A DNA stretch of 64,000 bases from Daphnia carinata. Lineage: Eukaryota; Arthropoda; Branchiopoda; Diplostraca; Daphniidae. The stretch is from the NCBI RefSeq assembly GCF_022539665.2, contig NC_081332.1, positions 7,158,303-7,222,302 of the forward strand. Reading direction: 5' to 3'. The notes under the pieces are model-generated. The model saw only the letters and a program-made list of their open reading frames with translations. It made no database searches and had not been told where the DNA came from. Numbering within the stretch: position 1 is the stretch's first letter; every line of letters begins with the position of its first letter. Below are positions 33,958 through 43,322 of the stretch, one piece after another. A program made the position numbers and the translations under genes.

Positions 33958-35432
33958 TTTGCCTTTACGCACGGATGTGATATGTAGAGAGAGAGCAAAA
34001 AAAGTGAAAAGACGTTTTGTGTGATGAGAGACGATTGTATTGTTGAGTGCGTCGCCACACGCACTCTTCAAGACATTGACAAAAAAAGATCACAAATTAG
34101 ATTCGGAGACTTTACGTTGGTGTGACACACGTGCTGTCGTAACAGGTGAGCGATTGATCGCGGTCGTAGGTAGATGCGTCCTTCGTTACCGATTTCCCTA
34201 ACGCCTCTCCAGACGCTGCCAGGTTGGAAATTTCGGGGTCTGCGAAATTGGCCGTCTTTGCTGCCACGAGGTTGCCAACAGCGCCGGCCCTGCGATTTAC
34301 TTGGTTGGTGGCATCTTCTCTGATACGAACATACTCGGTTAAGAGTAACTCGTGAACTGGACGATGGCGTTCGGTCCCGTTGGTTTGAAAGCGGGCAGAG
34401 CGGACCATCCCATCCTTACCGGCGAATTCTTGAATGATTCAACCGGTTGGCCAAACACCGCGGGGGGGTTGATGGGTTTATGAGAACGGCGATATCAACG
34501 ACTTCGAGGTTCGGTTTTTTTTGGTGCCGTTTTTCGCGTTCGGTTACACTGGGCACTATCTCCCTCATCCACTGTTGCTAAAATTTGTCTCTGAGGGCCT
34601 GTGAAATGCGCCACCTTTCCTTGGCAGTTAAATCCATTTCGTTGAAGACGTCAGGTGGGGTGTTTGGGTTCGCGCGACCTAGGAGAAGATGGTTGGGTGT
34701 AAGGCTCTCTGGGTCTGAAGGATCGTCGCTAACCGTGGTGAGTTTTCAACTGTTGTGGAAATTTTCGATGTGCGTTAAAGCGGTGATGAGAATCTCGTCG
34801 GTGAGCCGTTGCTTGCCTAAAACGGATCGCAACGCGATCTTTGCAGAGCGAACCATGCGTTCCCAAGCGCCACCAAAATGAGGAGAGGCTGGCGGATTGA
34901 AATACCATTTGGTTGGTTGGCGGCCTAGATGGTTAAGGATGGCATGTTGGTTTAGGCTTTGAAGGCATTCTGCTTGCTCCCGTTCGACGCCGACGAAGCT
35001 GGTTCCGTTGTCGCTATGGAATGACGCGGTAACGCCACGACGGTTTTGGAAACGATCCAATGCTGAAATGAAAGAACTGGTATCTAATGAATATGCCATC
35101 TCCAGATGGACGCAGTGGGTCGTCAGGCAGGTGAAGAGACAGCCCGAGCGTTTTACAACTCGACGAAAGATGGTGACGTCGAATGGGCCGAAATAATCCA
35201 CGCTGGTGTGGGTGAATGCTGGGTAATTGATTTTTAGACGGAAAATAGGTAGATCGGCAATTTTTGGCTTCAGACCTTTGGCACCCTTTCTCTTGCAAGG
35301 ATGGCATGTTCGGAGTACCCGTTGCGCGGTGAGCCTGCCCTTTGGAATGCAATATTGGCCTCTAGCTTCGTGATGTAGCTGTTCAGTGGACAAGTGGGCT
35401 CCATCGCGGTGCATTTGTGAGAGAATTAACTC
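33958..35432 (-). mobile_element. BEL/Pao fragment A between satellite arrays
   Basis: A minus-strand piece holding only the integrase half of a BEL/Pao element lies between satellite arrays 2 and 3. The 150 bp at its plus-strand left end (33958-34110) is non-coding and may be LTR-derived. Its other edge cuts straight into coding sequence. Confidence 0.8.
34112..35428 (-). pseudogene. BEL/Pao integrase fragment A
   Basis: The open part (35428 to about 34746) has a zinc region (CHPCKRKGA), then HTSVDYFGPF, FHSDNGTSFVG and HFGGAWERMVRSAK, the BEL-type D, D and E positions. After NFHNS the frame shifts, and the C-terminal DUF5641-like domain can be followed in pieces to GMVRSARFQTNGTERHRPVHEL near 34360-34410. 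RT and RNase H are absent. The open frame continues upstream into satellite, which is a junction artefact. Confidence 0.85.
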
Positions 35433-35673
35433 CCACACTATATTCACATTCAATACACATATATTTGATACTGTTTTAATGTAGATATTGAATTTCACTA
35501 TTTCACACTATATTCACATTGAATACAAATCTATTTAAAACTGTTGAAATGTAGATAACGAAACTGATTCTATAACACTATACTTATATTGAATACACAT
35601 ACATTTGATGCTGTTTGAATGTCGATCATTAAACCGATTGTATCACACTATATTCACATTGAATACACGTATA
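35433..35673. repeat. 70-bp satellite, array 3 (about 3.4 units)
   Basis: Same 70-bp unit. It is bounded on the left by BEL fragment A and broken on the right at a TA dinucleotide where a Tc1-like end begins. Confidence 0.9.
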
Positions 35674-35880
35674 CAGTACCTGCCGAAAGTTTCCGGACAG
35701 CCGAGAGCGGCTTATGGAAAAACCGGTTGTTCTTTAAACTCGGACATAGATGATTCTGAAAATGAAATTTTTCCTTAAGATTAGTTTTATACATGATTTG
35801 TTTTTGTGAATTTTTCTTTCACGGGAAAGGCCTTTTAAAATAGCTGGCAAAAGTTTCCGGACAGTCGAGGGGGCCAGTAG
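35674..35880. mobile_element. Tc1/mariner-like terminal remnant
   Basis: After TA at 35672-35673 comes CAGTACCTGCCGAAAG and then TTTCCGGACAGCCGAG, a form usual for Tc1-like ends. A second copy, CTGGCAAAAGTTTCCGGACA, lies 170 bp inward in the same orientation, as in IR/DR-type termini. No transposase is found; the other end is not identified. Confidence 0.6.
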
Positions 35881-36075
35881 TAAATGGGGCTACTTTGGCT
35901 CTCATGTACGCGACGATAAATGGGGCTACGAGGGCGTTTTTGGGCTTAAAAAAGCATCATTTAAACAATAATCTAATATGGAATTTTGCGTATCATGCCA
36001 TATGCAGAATCACTCTAATTTTGAGTTAAAAACGGCAAATATTTATTCCAAGGAAATTTGCGCTGTCTTCCCATC

Positions 36076-36234
36076 CCGCATAGTTGCCGATTTTCCTATT
36101 CCTCTACATAATAAATCGGAGCGGAAAATATTTTTTAGAGCCTATAGCGGCTGCTGCTGCCGCCGTAGCGACCTTGAATATTTTCCGCTCCGATTTAAAA
36201 AGTAGATAAGTAGGACAATCGGCAACTATCATGC
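36076..36234. repeat. Imperfect palindrome of about 60-bp arms
   Basis: ATAGTTGCCGATTTTCCT ... AAATCGGAGCGGAAAATATT (36076-36135) is mirrored at 36175-36233. The loop holds GGCTGCTGCTGCCGCC. It could be a miniature fold-back element or part of the Tc1-like remnant. Confidence 0.7.
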
Positions 36235-36309
36235 TCTATGCTGAAAATTACTTTAAAAAAAATGAGTTTTAAGGTAGCAAAAATAACCCTAAAACTGAAG
36301 CAAATCGCT

Positions 36310-36512
36310 TATCAAATAAGTTGGACGAGGCAAGAGAAAGGGAACTTCGTATGAATGCCTTGTTGGACAGTGCAAAGTAAAGCAAAAGGCAATATCAGCA
36401 GTAGACAATTCATGAGGCAACATCACAAAACACCTTTCAATTAAACATAACAAGGAAAATTTTGAAAATTTAATTTTTTTATGCAAAGAAACTGACGTTA
36501 CCAAGTTATTGC
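36310..36512 (+). repeat. Dispersed repeat, copy 2
   Basis: Matches 21504-21706 in the same orientation. It ends near TTACCAAGT, and 65 bp later the BEL element B LTR begins. No function is recognised. Confidence 0.8.
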
Positions 36513-36577
36513 GGATTCCCAAAAAGAAAACAACCACGGGGTTTCCAGATTTGGAAGGCCCGTGCGAAGACCTGCTA

Positions 36578-36893
36578 TGTTTGACACTTAATTGTGTTAC
36601 TTCTATGTATTATGTATGTATGCCGCTAGGAGCGCTGTTTGACAGAGCCTTCTTGGTGGCCGATGTCGGCAATGGCCGATGTCGGCAATGGCCGATGTCG
36701 GCAATGGCCGACCCTTCTTAATTTCCTCTTGGCGAAAGCAGACGTCTTTTTTGTAAGTGCCGACAATTCAAATAAAAGAACTAGTGAAATCTCTTAGTGT
36801 TTTTGCTCCCTACCAACGTATTCTAAAAGGTATCAAGTATTAAATTAAGCTAATCTAATTCAAAACTTCCCTTCAAGATTAGAATTCGTTACA
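36578..36893 (+). repeat. Putative 5' LTR of BEL B
   Basis: Starts TGTTTGACACTT and ends CGTTACA (316 bp). It contains AATAAA near 36769 and a 16-bp minisatellite (GGCCGATGTCGGCAAT, three full copies at 36658-36705). It is followed at once by a primer-binding-site-like sequence. No second LTR is available to confirm it. Confidence 0.5.
36658..36712 (+). repeat. 16-bp minisatellite, three copies
   Basis: GGCCGATGTCGGCAAT is repeated exactly three times, followed by GGCCGAC. Each unit is itself close to palindromic (GGCCGATGTCGGC). It lies inside the putative BEL B LTR. Confidence 0.9.
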
Positions 36894-36907
36894 TGGTCCT
36901 TCGAACC
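36894..36907 (+). promoter_or_regulatory. Putative primer-binding site of BEL B
   Basis: TGGTCCTTCGAACC begins one base after the proposed LTR end and starts with TGG, complementary to tRNA CCA. Confidence 0.5.
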
Positions 36908-37102
36908 ATTTGAATTGACGAAATCGTCCAACTTAGACGTTTTGGCTGCTTAAGCATTACATTCACACACGTGTTGAGCAAGAAACACGTGTTAAGGAAA
37001 TTTTTGGCCACTATCTTAGACTAGTGTGAGGGTTTAAGCTTTTCTTTTACATTTAGTAATAACCATTTCCTTCCCCACAGCTATTTTTCAAGAAATCTTG
37101 TC

Positions 37103-37822
37103 ATGAACAGAGAGTACGAGCCACTCACTTGGGCTGATACCCAAAAGCTTAACGTTAACTAAGTTTAGATTTACAATTTAAAACCCGTTCCTAACCTTTC
37201 TCATAGTATCTGAATAAGATTAAAAGGATAGGGTATTTCCCATGCGCAAGTTAAATTTGGGGAACGTCCTGCACCTCTTCACCCCACTCCTACTAGAGAC
37301 TATCAACCTCTCCCGCCTGGAGTGTCAATAGACGACAAACTTGACTACTACGAGAGAGGTTTCTACGCTGTAGCAATCTGGTACTTGCCAAGATTTGATG
37401 CCATTGGAGTCACCAACATCCAATCAAACACAGATCAAGCCAGATATTTGGAATCGTTAAAGCCACCACATCTACGGCAGCAGGAACCTGTAGTGCAAGG
37501 AGAGAAAATTTATCCGGACATCCGCCTTCCTTCAGGACCTTTGGTGCATCCAAAACCAAGTTTTGAACCAAAGTTCCACCTTCGGCCAACAAGAAGATAT
37601 CATCCATCACGATTTCCTGCACCTCAACCAACTCATACTATACGGCCCGTCAGGAACGTTGTGGTCGCGAATTTCTTTTCCAACAAAGCCGGCGTACCGG
37701 AAGAAAAGAAACCAAAGGTCAGTGTACAGATTGAAGATCGTGAAGAAGGCCAGGTGGTGACTTTGAAGAAGGAAGAACCTGAAGGAGAGTACGTGCTCCA
37801 GATCCTGGAAGGTTATTACTAA
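37103..37822 (+). CDS. Leader ORF of BEL B, possibly spliced, unknown function
   Basis: The long part (37232-37822) is open with no ATG at its head. An upstream ATG at 37103 opens 17 codons (MNREYEPLTWADTQKLN) up to a GTTAACTAAG donor at 37154; an AG at 37230-37231 joins it in frame after a 78-bp gap. The product would be about 214 residues: LDYYERGFYAVAIWYLP near its middle, then a Pro/Arg/His-rich stretch and an acidic Lys/Glu-rich end. I recognise no domain. It sits before Gag and has no stops, unlike the rest of the element. The splicing is inference. Confidence 0.45.
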
Positions 37823-38094
37823 GGAGGAAGACGATTTACCGGAAGACATCTAAGCTATTGTGTCTCATGGTATAAATTTATGATTATCTAATCAAGAAGA
37901 TTTTGTGATAAAAGAAAAGGACAGCTAGCCTTTGTTGTAAAACTGGTGCGATATCGCAAAATCAAATCTTTCGTTTTTCTTTCTTAAATCTATTTTCGTG
38001 TTGCTATCTCAGAAAGGAAACTTGCCTTGGGATATCCCACAATAATTGTTTTTCAGATTAATTTTTCAGACAGCCTTGAAACTCAAACAGCAAG

Positions 38095-39350
38095 ATGGCT
38101 ACCAAGAAATCGTTGACACAGGCAGCCATCGTACTAACAATTGATGTTTTAGAAAAGGAGCTTCACAAGGACCTGAAAAATTATGACGAAGCCTACGAAG
38201 AAGACAGGTTATGAGAAGCTGAGATGTCTTTTGAATTAGCCCAAGATAGAATGATTAGACTTGATAAACACTACCAGACTCTCATCCCTGTTTTGGAAGG
38301 CGAAACTCAGGAGAAATATCTTCAACAACATGAAGACTTCATCAACCGGTTTCAAAAAATGAACATCGATTGGAGGAGGAGAAGGGCAGCTGAGAGCAGA
38401 CGAAGCCCTCAAACAAGAGAACCTTTTCTCCAAGTCGCTGCGCATATTGAAGAAGAGAGATCTCCAACTACGAATACTGCTCCTGCAGTGAACGCACTAA
38501 CTTTGCAACCGACTGCAAACGCTATGAGTATAGCACATCTGCTACCCAGGATTGAAATTACCAAATTCGACGGTGATCTACACAAATGGAGGGATTGGTG
38601 GGCGATTTTTCACACGCTCATCCACGAAAACCAATCCATGAGGCCCATCGAAAAATTTAGCAGATTGAAACTACACCTAACGGAGGAAGCTGCTGGTGCG
38701 ATTTCGTACTTGGATCTAACTGAAGACGATTACACCAAGGCAATCGAAATCCAAAACGGGAAATACAACAAACCGAGATCGGTAAAAGCAGACCATTACA
38801 TTGCTATTACGGAACTAAAAAAGTAGAACGTCAAGACGACCACAAAGGCTTACGACAACTACACAACAAGGCAATGGGTCATGCTTTAAACCTCGGTAAC
38901 CTAGGACAGCCTACAGCTCAAAATGAAGCCATTATGGAGATAATCACAAGAAAACTGCCAATTGAGCTAATATCAAGATGGCACGGAGAGACCAGATGGT
39001 CACAGAAGACATTGAAAGATCTCTTAATTTTCGTTGATTCAATAGCTGAAGACTGGGAATATGCCTATTCCACAGAGAAACACGAAAAGAAGAAGACGAA
39101 ACCAGAGGCAGAAAAGAGAAACAACAACAACGAGTTACCTTCGCAACAACGCCAACGGCAGCTGAGTTAGAAGTCACAGGGACTGCAACTCAATACCCAA
39201 GAAATCCGAAGTACAGGAAACAATTTAGCTTGGAAAAAAAGAAGATGTTTATTTTGTAATGATAAACACCCCCCGACCAAATGTGATGTCACACTAGAAA
39301 AGAAAATTGAGCAAGTCAAAAAAGAAAAAAGGTGTTGGAAATGCCTTGGC
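38095..39350 (+). pseudogene. Gag of BEL B (DUF1759-type)
   Basis: The ATG at 38095 opens MATKKSLTQAA, with one in-frame TGA at 38212, then runs to 38826. LPRIEITKFDGDLHKWRDWW is the hallmark of BEL Gag (DUF1759). A frameshift near 38823 continues into 38874-39170 (NLGNLGQPTAQNEAIMEIITRKLP), and another leads to the Cys motif CLFCNDKHPPTKC ... CWKCLG near 39250-39350. An AG-rich acceptor-like TTTTTCAG lies shortly before the ATG. Confidence 0.8.
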
Positions 39351-40371
39351 TCTGGCAACAGTAATAGTAGAGGACCCAAGAGGATGGTTGAAAGCTATTC
39401 CTTATATCGATCAAGGATCGAATGCAACCTTAATTCGGAGTGAATTGGCTCAAACTTTAGGACTACAGGAGGTCGGGCAGATGAATCTGAAGCTGCAAGC
39501 AGTGGGGCACATGCATCCAGAAAAAGAACGGAGCGTAAGAAAGTTGCGACTGCGAGGAATCATCCCACAAGCCGAAGAGATTGAATTAGAAGCGATCGAG
39601 CAGCCCGAAATCGGAAAGGTTGCTGGATCAAAAAAGACAGAATTCTTCAGCGAACTTTGGAATCAAGGATACCAACTCACAGATGACAGAATTATAAGCG
39701 GAAGAGCAGGACCGTGCCAAATCAACGTCATGATCGAAGCGAATCAAGTCTGGAAGGTTCTCGGCTCGAAACAGATCGTCTCGAAAACGGGTATTCGAGC
39801 GATAGAAAGTAAATTTGGATGGTTATTACTAGGGCAAGATGAGACAGTGGCGATATCGTCTAACACGGCAATCGGCTTTCTCTTAAAAGCCAAACTAGGA
39901 ACACCAGAAAATTTGGAAGAAGATACGGACCCGAAAACTGACGAAATAGATTTCGCCAGATGGTGGAAGCTGGAAAGCTTGGATCCACTAGAAAAAATTC
40001 CACTATCTATCCAGTGGAAATCCTATACAGACTCCATCATTCAATATGAAGATGGACATTATGTGGCACCACTTCAATGGAATGAAAACAAAAATCGTCT
40101 GAGCAAGAATGAAGCCATGGCAAAGGGTCAGGCAAAGGCGCTGATAAGAAGATTGGAAAGGGATAAGGAAATGAAGACTTCATATGAAGCCGAATTCGGC
40201 AAACTAAAAGAATTCAGGTTCATTTCCAAGCAGATACATCATTTGGGGGTATCTACACTATCCTTCCCTATCAATCCGGTTGTGAGAAGAGACAAAATAA
40301 CCAGCAGAGTTAGGCCTGTTTTACACGGTTCAGCAAAACCGAAACAGGTTTCAGCGCCAACGACTGCCTAG
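39350..40371 (+). pseudogene. Protease and RT start of BEL B
   Basis: AIPYIDQGSNATLIRSELA is the BEL aspartic protease site, with Asp-Gln-Gly in place of the usual Asp-Ser/Thr-Gly. KFGWLLLGQDE is the conserved FGW block. The RT fingers run to RVRPVLHGSAK, where the frame breaks. The palm with the catalytic YVDD-like box is then missing: DCLEEGTNLNPNMLD is followed almost at once by KWVTNNSELRRYLQKQ. The element therefore lacks RT activity. Confidence 0.8.
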
Positions 40372-40439
40372 AAGAAGGAACCAACCTAAACCCGAACATG
40401 CTTGACGTGATGCCAAAATGGACCTAAGAAAATGGGTGA

Positions 40440-41330
40440 CTAACAACAGTGAACTGCGTAGATATCTACAAAAACAAAATTTAACGGAAGACTCAACCAA
40501 CTCACACTCGTGTCTTAACTGAGACCCGCAGAAAGTACTTGGTGTAAGATGGAATACAAGCACGGATTGCTTTTATTTCAAGTCTGGCGTAATTGTAGAT
40601 GCAGCTACAAAAGTCAAAATTTTAACGAAAAGATCCTTCGCCAAAATTTCGACGAAACTGTTCGACCCACTTAGACTAATTGGACCCGTCACGTTACAAT
40701 TCAAGCTTCTTTTTCAAGAATTGTGGCAAATCAAAATCGGATGGGACGATGAAGTGCCCAAAGAGACGGAGATCCAATTCAGATCAATAGTTGAAGATCT
40801 CGAAGCAATTGAGAAAATACAAGTACCAAGAATGATTTCTTTGGCACCAAACAAGCACACACAAGAGTTGCACATATTTTGCGACGCTTCAACAAAAGCA
40901 TATGGTGCAGTGCCTTACGCGAAATCGCAATATCCTAATTTCATTTGCCTAATTTGTTGCAAGACAAGAGCAGCACCGCTTCCGAAGAATGAAGTATCGC
41001 TACCGAGATTAGAATTGCTCAGTGCCGAGCTCGGTAGTATATTGGCTGAAAGAATTGTCAATGCAGTTGACAAGGTCCAATGGAAAGTGCATCTATGGAC
41101 AGACTCAATGGCAACTTTAGGGTGGATAAAAGGTGAGCCAACCCGTTGGAAACTGTTTGTCAGAAACAGAGGTGAAGCCATTAGAAGAAGGTCCAAACCA
41201 GAACAATGGAAACATTGCCCTGGGAAAGACAATCCAGCAGACTACGCATCAAGAGGAACCACAGTCAAAAAATCGATTGTGGCTTCTTTTTGGTGGGGAG
41301 GTCCATCCTGGCTGATAATGACGAAATAGA
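40440..41330 (+). pseudogene. RT end and RNase H of BEL B
   Basis: After the RT deletion the thumb-connection region continues (VLGVRWNTSTDCF, then STKLFDPLRLIGPVTLQFK). RNase H follows with LHIFCDASTKAYGAV, SLPRLELLSAELGS, LWTDSMATLGWIK and CPGKDNPADYASRG. The first part has a TGA near 40522 and frame changes; the open stretch 40721-41329 is clean. The catalytic acids of RNase H appear present. Confidence 0.8.
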
Positions 41331-42918
41331 ATGGCCGCAACAAGTAAATCTGACATCAGAAGAAATGCAGTCGATGGAGATTGAGGCAAGATCCAAGAAA
41401 AGAATCGAAAGTCTCGTAGTTAGCAGTATCCTGGATTGGTTTGATGCGTTGGCATCAAGGGCAAGCAGTTATCTGCGGTTTCTACGAACAATTGCCTGGA
41501 TGTTTAGACTTTTTAGAAAGGATTCGCTCGGTAAGGCAATCGAAGCGGTCAATGAAACACCACAAACGGTCAGGGAAATACCATGCCTTTCTGTCCACGA
41601 AATCACCACCGCCGAAAACTTTATTTTGAAGTACATTCAGAAAAGAGCATTTCCAGAAATCTACGAATCGCTTCAAAATGGAACGCCGCTTGGTAAACTG
41701 CTATACAACCTGGAAACCTTAAGACCTATTTGGGATGCGCAAGAAAAACTGATTCGAGTAACTGGAAGAGTAGGTCCAGCCTTAAAGGAGTTGCTGATCG
41801 ACCCGCCGATTCTTCTCCCAGCAAACGAGAAGATTGTGGACATGATGACCAATATCATCATGTCAAACGGAAACATGCCGGTGTCCAAAACACTCTGACG
41901 TTTTTGCGAACTCGTTTTTGGATCATTCGCGCCCGCCAACGAATAAAAAGTGCTATTAAACAGTGTGTGAAGTGTCAACGAGTGCAATCGCGTCCCTTGA
42001 ATGAAGAAACGGCTTCAATGCCCTTGGATCACACCAATAGAGCACAACCCTTTGAAGTCATCTGGATTGACTACTTCGGACCAATGTACGTCTTAGAAGA
42101 AGTCATCCTAATCGAAAAATACAGTGAAGGGAACGATATCGAAAAAACTCGTGTAGGAGAGATAAAAGTGCATGCGTGTTTGTTTACTTGTGCCGTCACA
42201 AGAGCCGTGCATTTGGAACTTGTGACCCATCTGACTGCCCAAACGTTTATGCACGCGTTAAGAAGAATGATATCGCGTAGAGAAGATTGCAAAATTATCT
42301 ACAGTGACAACGCGTCAACATTTACATGTGCGGCAAAACTGATATCAGAAGATCCTACCTTAGCCAACTGGTTGTCAAGCAAGGGTATCAAGTGGAAATT
42401 TTCCCACAGCTTAGCTCCCTGGTGGGGCGGGTTCTGGGAGAGAATGGTGCGCTCCGTTAAAGAACCGTTAAGAAAAGTGTTGGGGAAAATGAAAGTGAGC
42501 TACGACCAGCTTCACACCATTTTGGTCGAAAACGAAACTATCGTGAACTCACGGCCTCTCACTTATGTGTCTGGAGACGCACAATCATTTGAAGTTTTAT
42601 CTCCGCAAAAGCTGCTGACTGGAAGGCAACCTGGTGCCACAACAGAGTCACCCGACTCTACGAAAATGAGCCGTGACGAACTTATTGAATTGGATAAGCA
42701 AAGAAGCGAGCACGCACTAACATGGTGGAGACTTTGGCAAGACTCGTACTTGTCCGACCTTAAGCGATTTTACTATCGCAAAGGCAAGGGTACGAGAATC
42801 CCACGTGTTGGCGAAGTTGTCTTATTAAAAGAGCCGAACATCAAGCGAGTGTCATGGCCGAAGGCCATTGTTACAGAATTGGTCCCTGGCTACGGCGGCA
42901 AGGTGAAAGCGGTTACCC
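41206..42918 (+). pseudogene. Integrase of BEL B, truncated by satellite
   Basis: Two frames overlap near 41730-41898. The core has VIWIDYFGPM, IYSDNASTFTC and WWGGFWERMVRSVKEPL, giving D, D and E. The DUF5641-like C-terminus (GEVVLLKEPNIKRVSWPKA) stops at GGKVKAVT, after which the frame reads satellite. Most of the catalytic core is intact in 41730-42944. Confidence 0.85.
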
Positions 42919-43312
42919 GTATAATTGATGCTGTTTTAATGTAGATTTTGAAAGTAACTGTATTACACTATATTCACATTGAATACACGTATATTTGATG
43001 CTGTTTGAATGTAGATTATGGCTAGGATTCTATAACACTATATTCACATTGAATACACGTCTATTTAAAACTGTTTGAATGTAGATCATGAAACTGATTC
43101 TATTACACTATATTCACATTTAATATACGTATATTTGATACTGTTTGAATGTATATCATGAATCTGATTTGATAACACTATATTCACATTGAATACGCGT
43201 ATATTTAATTCTGTTTGAATGTAGATCATAAAACTCACTGTATCATACTATATTCCTGTTGGATACACCTATATTTGATGCTGTTTGAATGTAGATATTG
43301 AAATTCACTCAA
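42918..43312. repeat. 70-bp satellite, array 4 (about 5.6 units)
   Basis: Same unit as arrays 1-3. The left edge lies inside the BEL B integrase frame; the right edge is 10 bp from the end of the gypsy C envelope frame. Confidence 0.95.
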
Positions 43313-43322
43313 TTGTAAAGTT

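Larger units (their letters stand above)
36578..42918 (+). mobile_element. BEL/Pao retroelement B, 3' end replaced by satellite
   Basis: Putative LTR, primer-binding site, a leader ORF, Gag with BEL-type Cys motifs, protease, partial RT, RNase H and integrase follow in order. The RT palm is deleted. The C-terminal domain of integrase runs directly into the 70-bp satellite, so the 3' LTR is lost. Confidence 0.85.
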
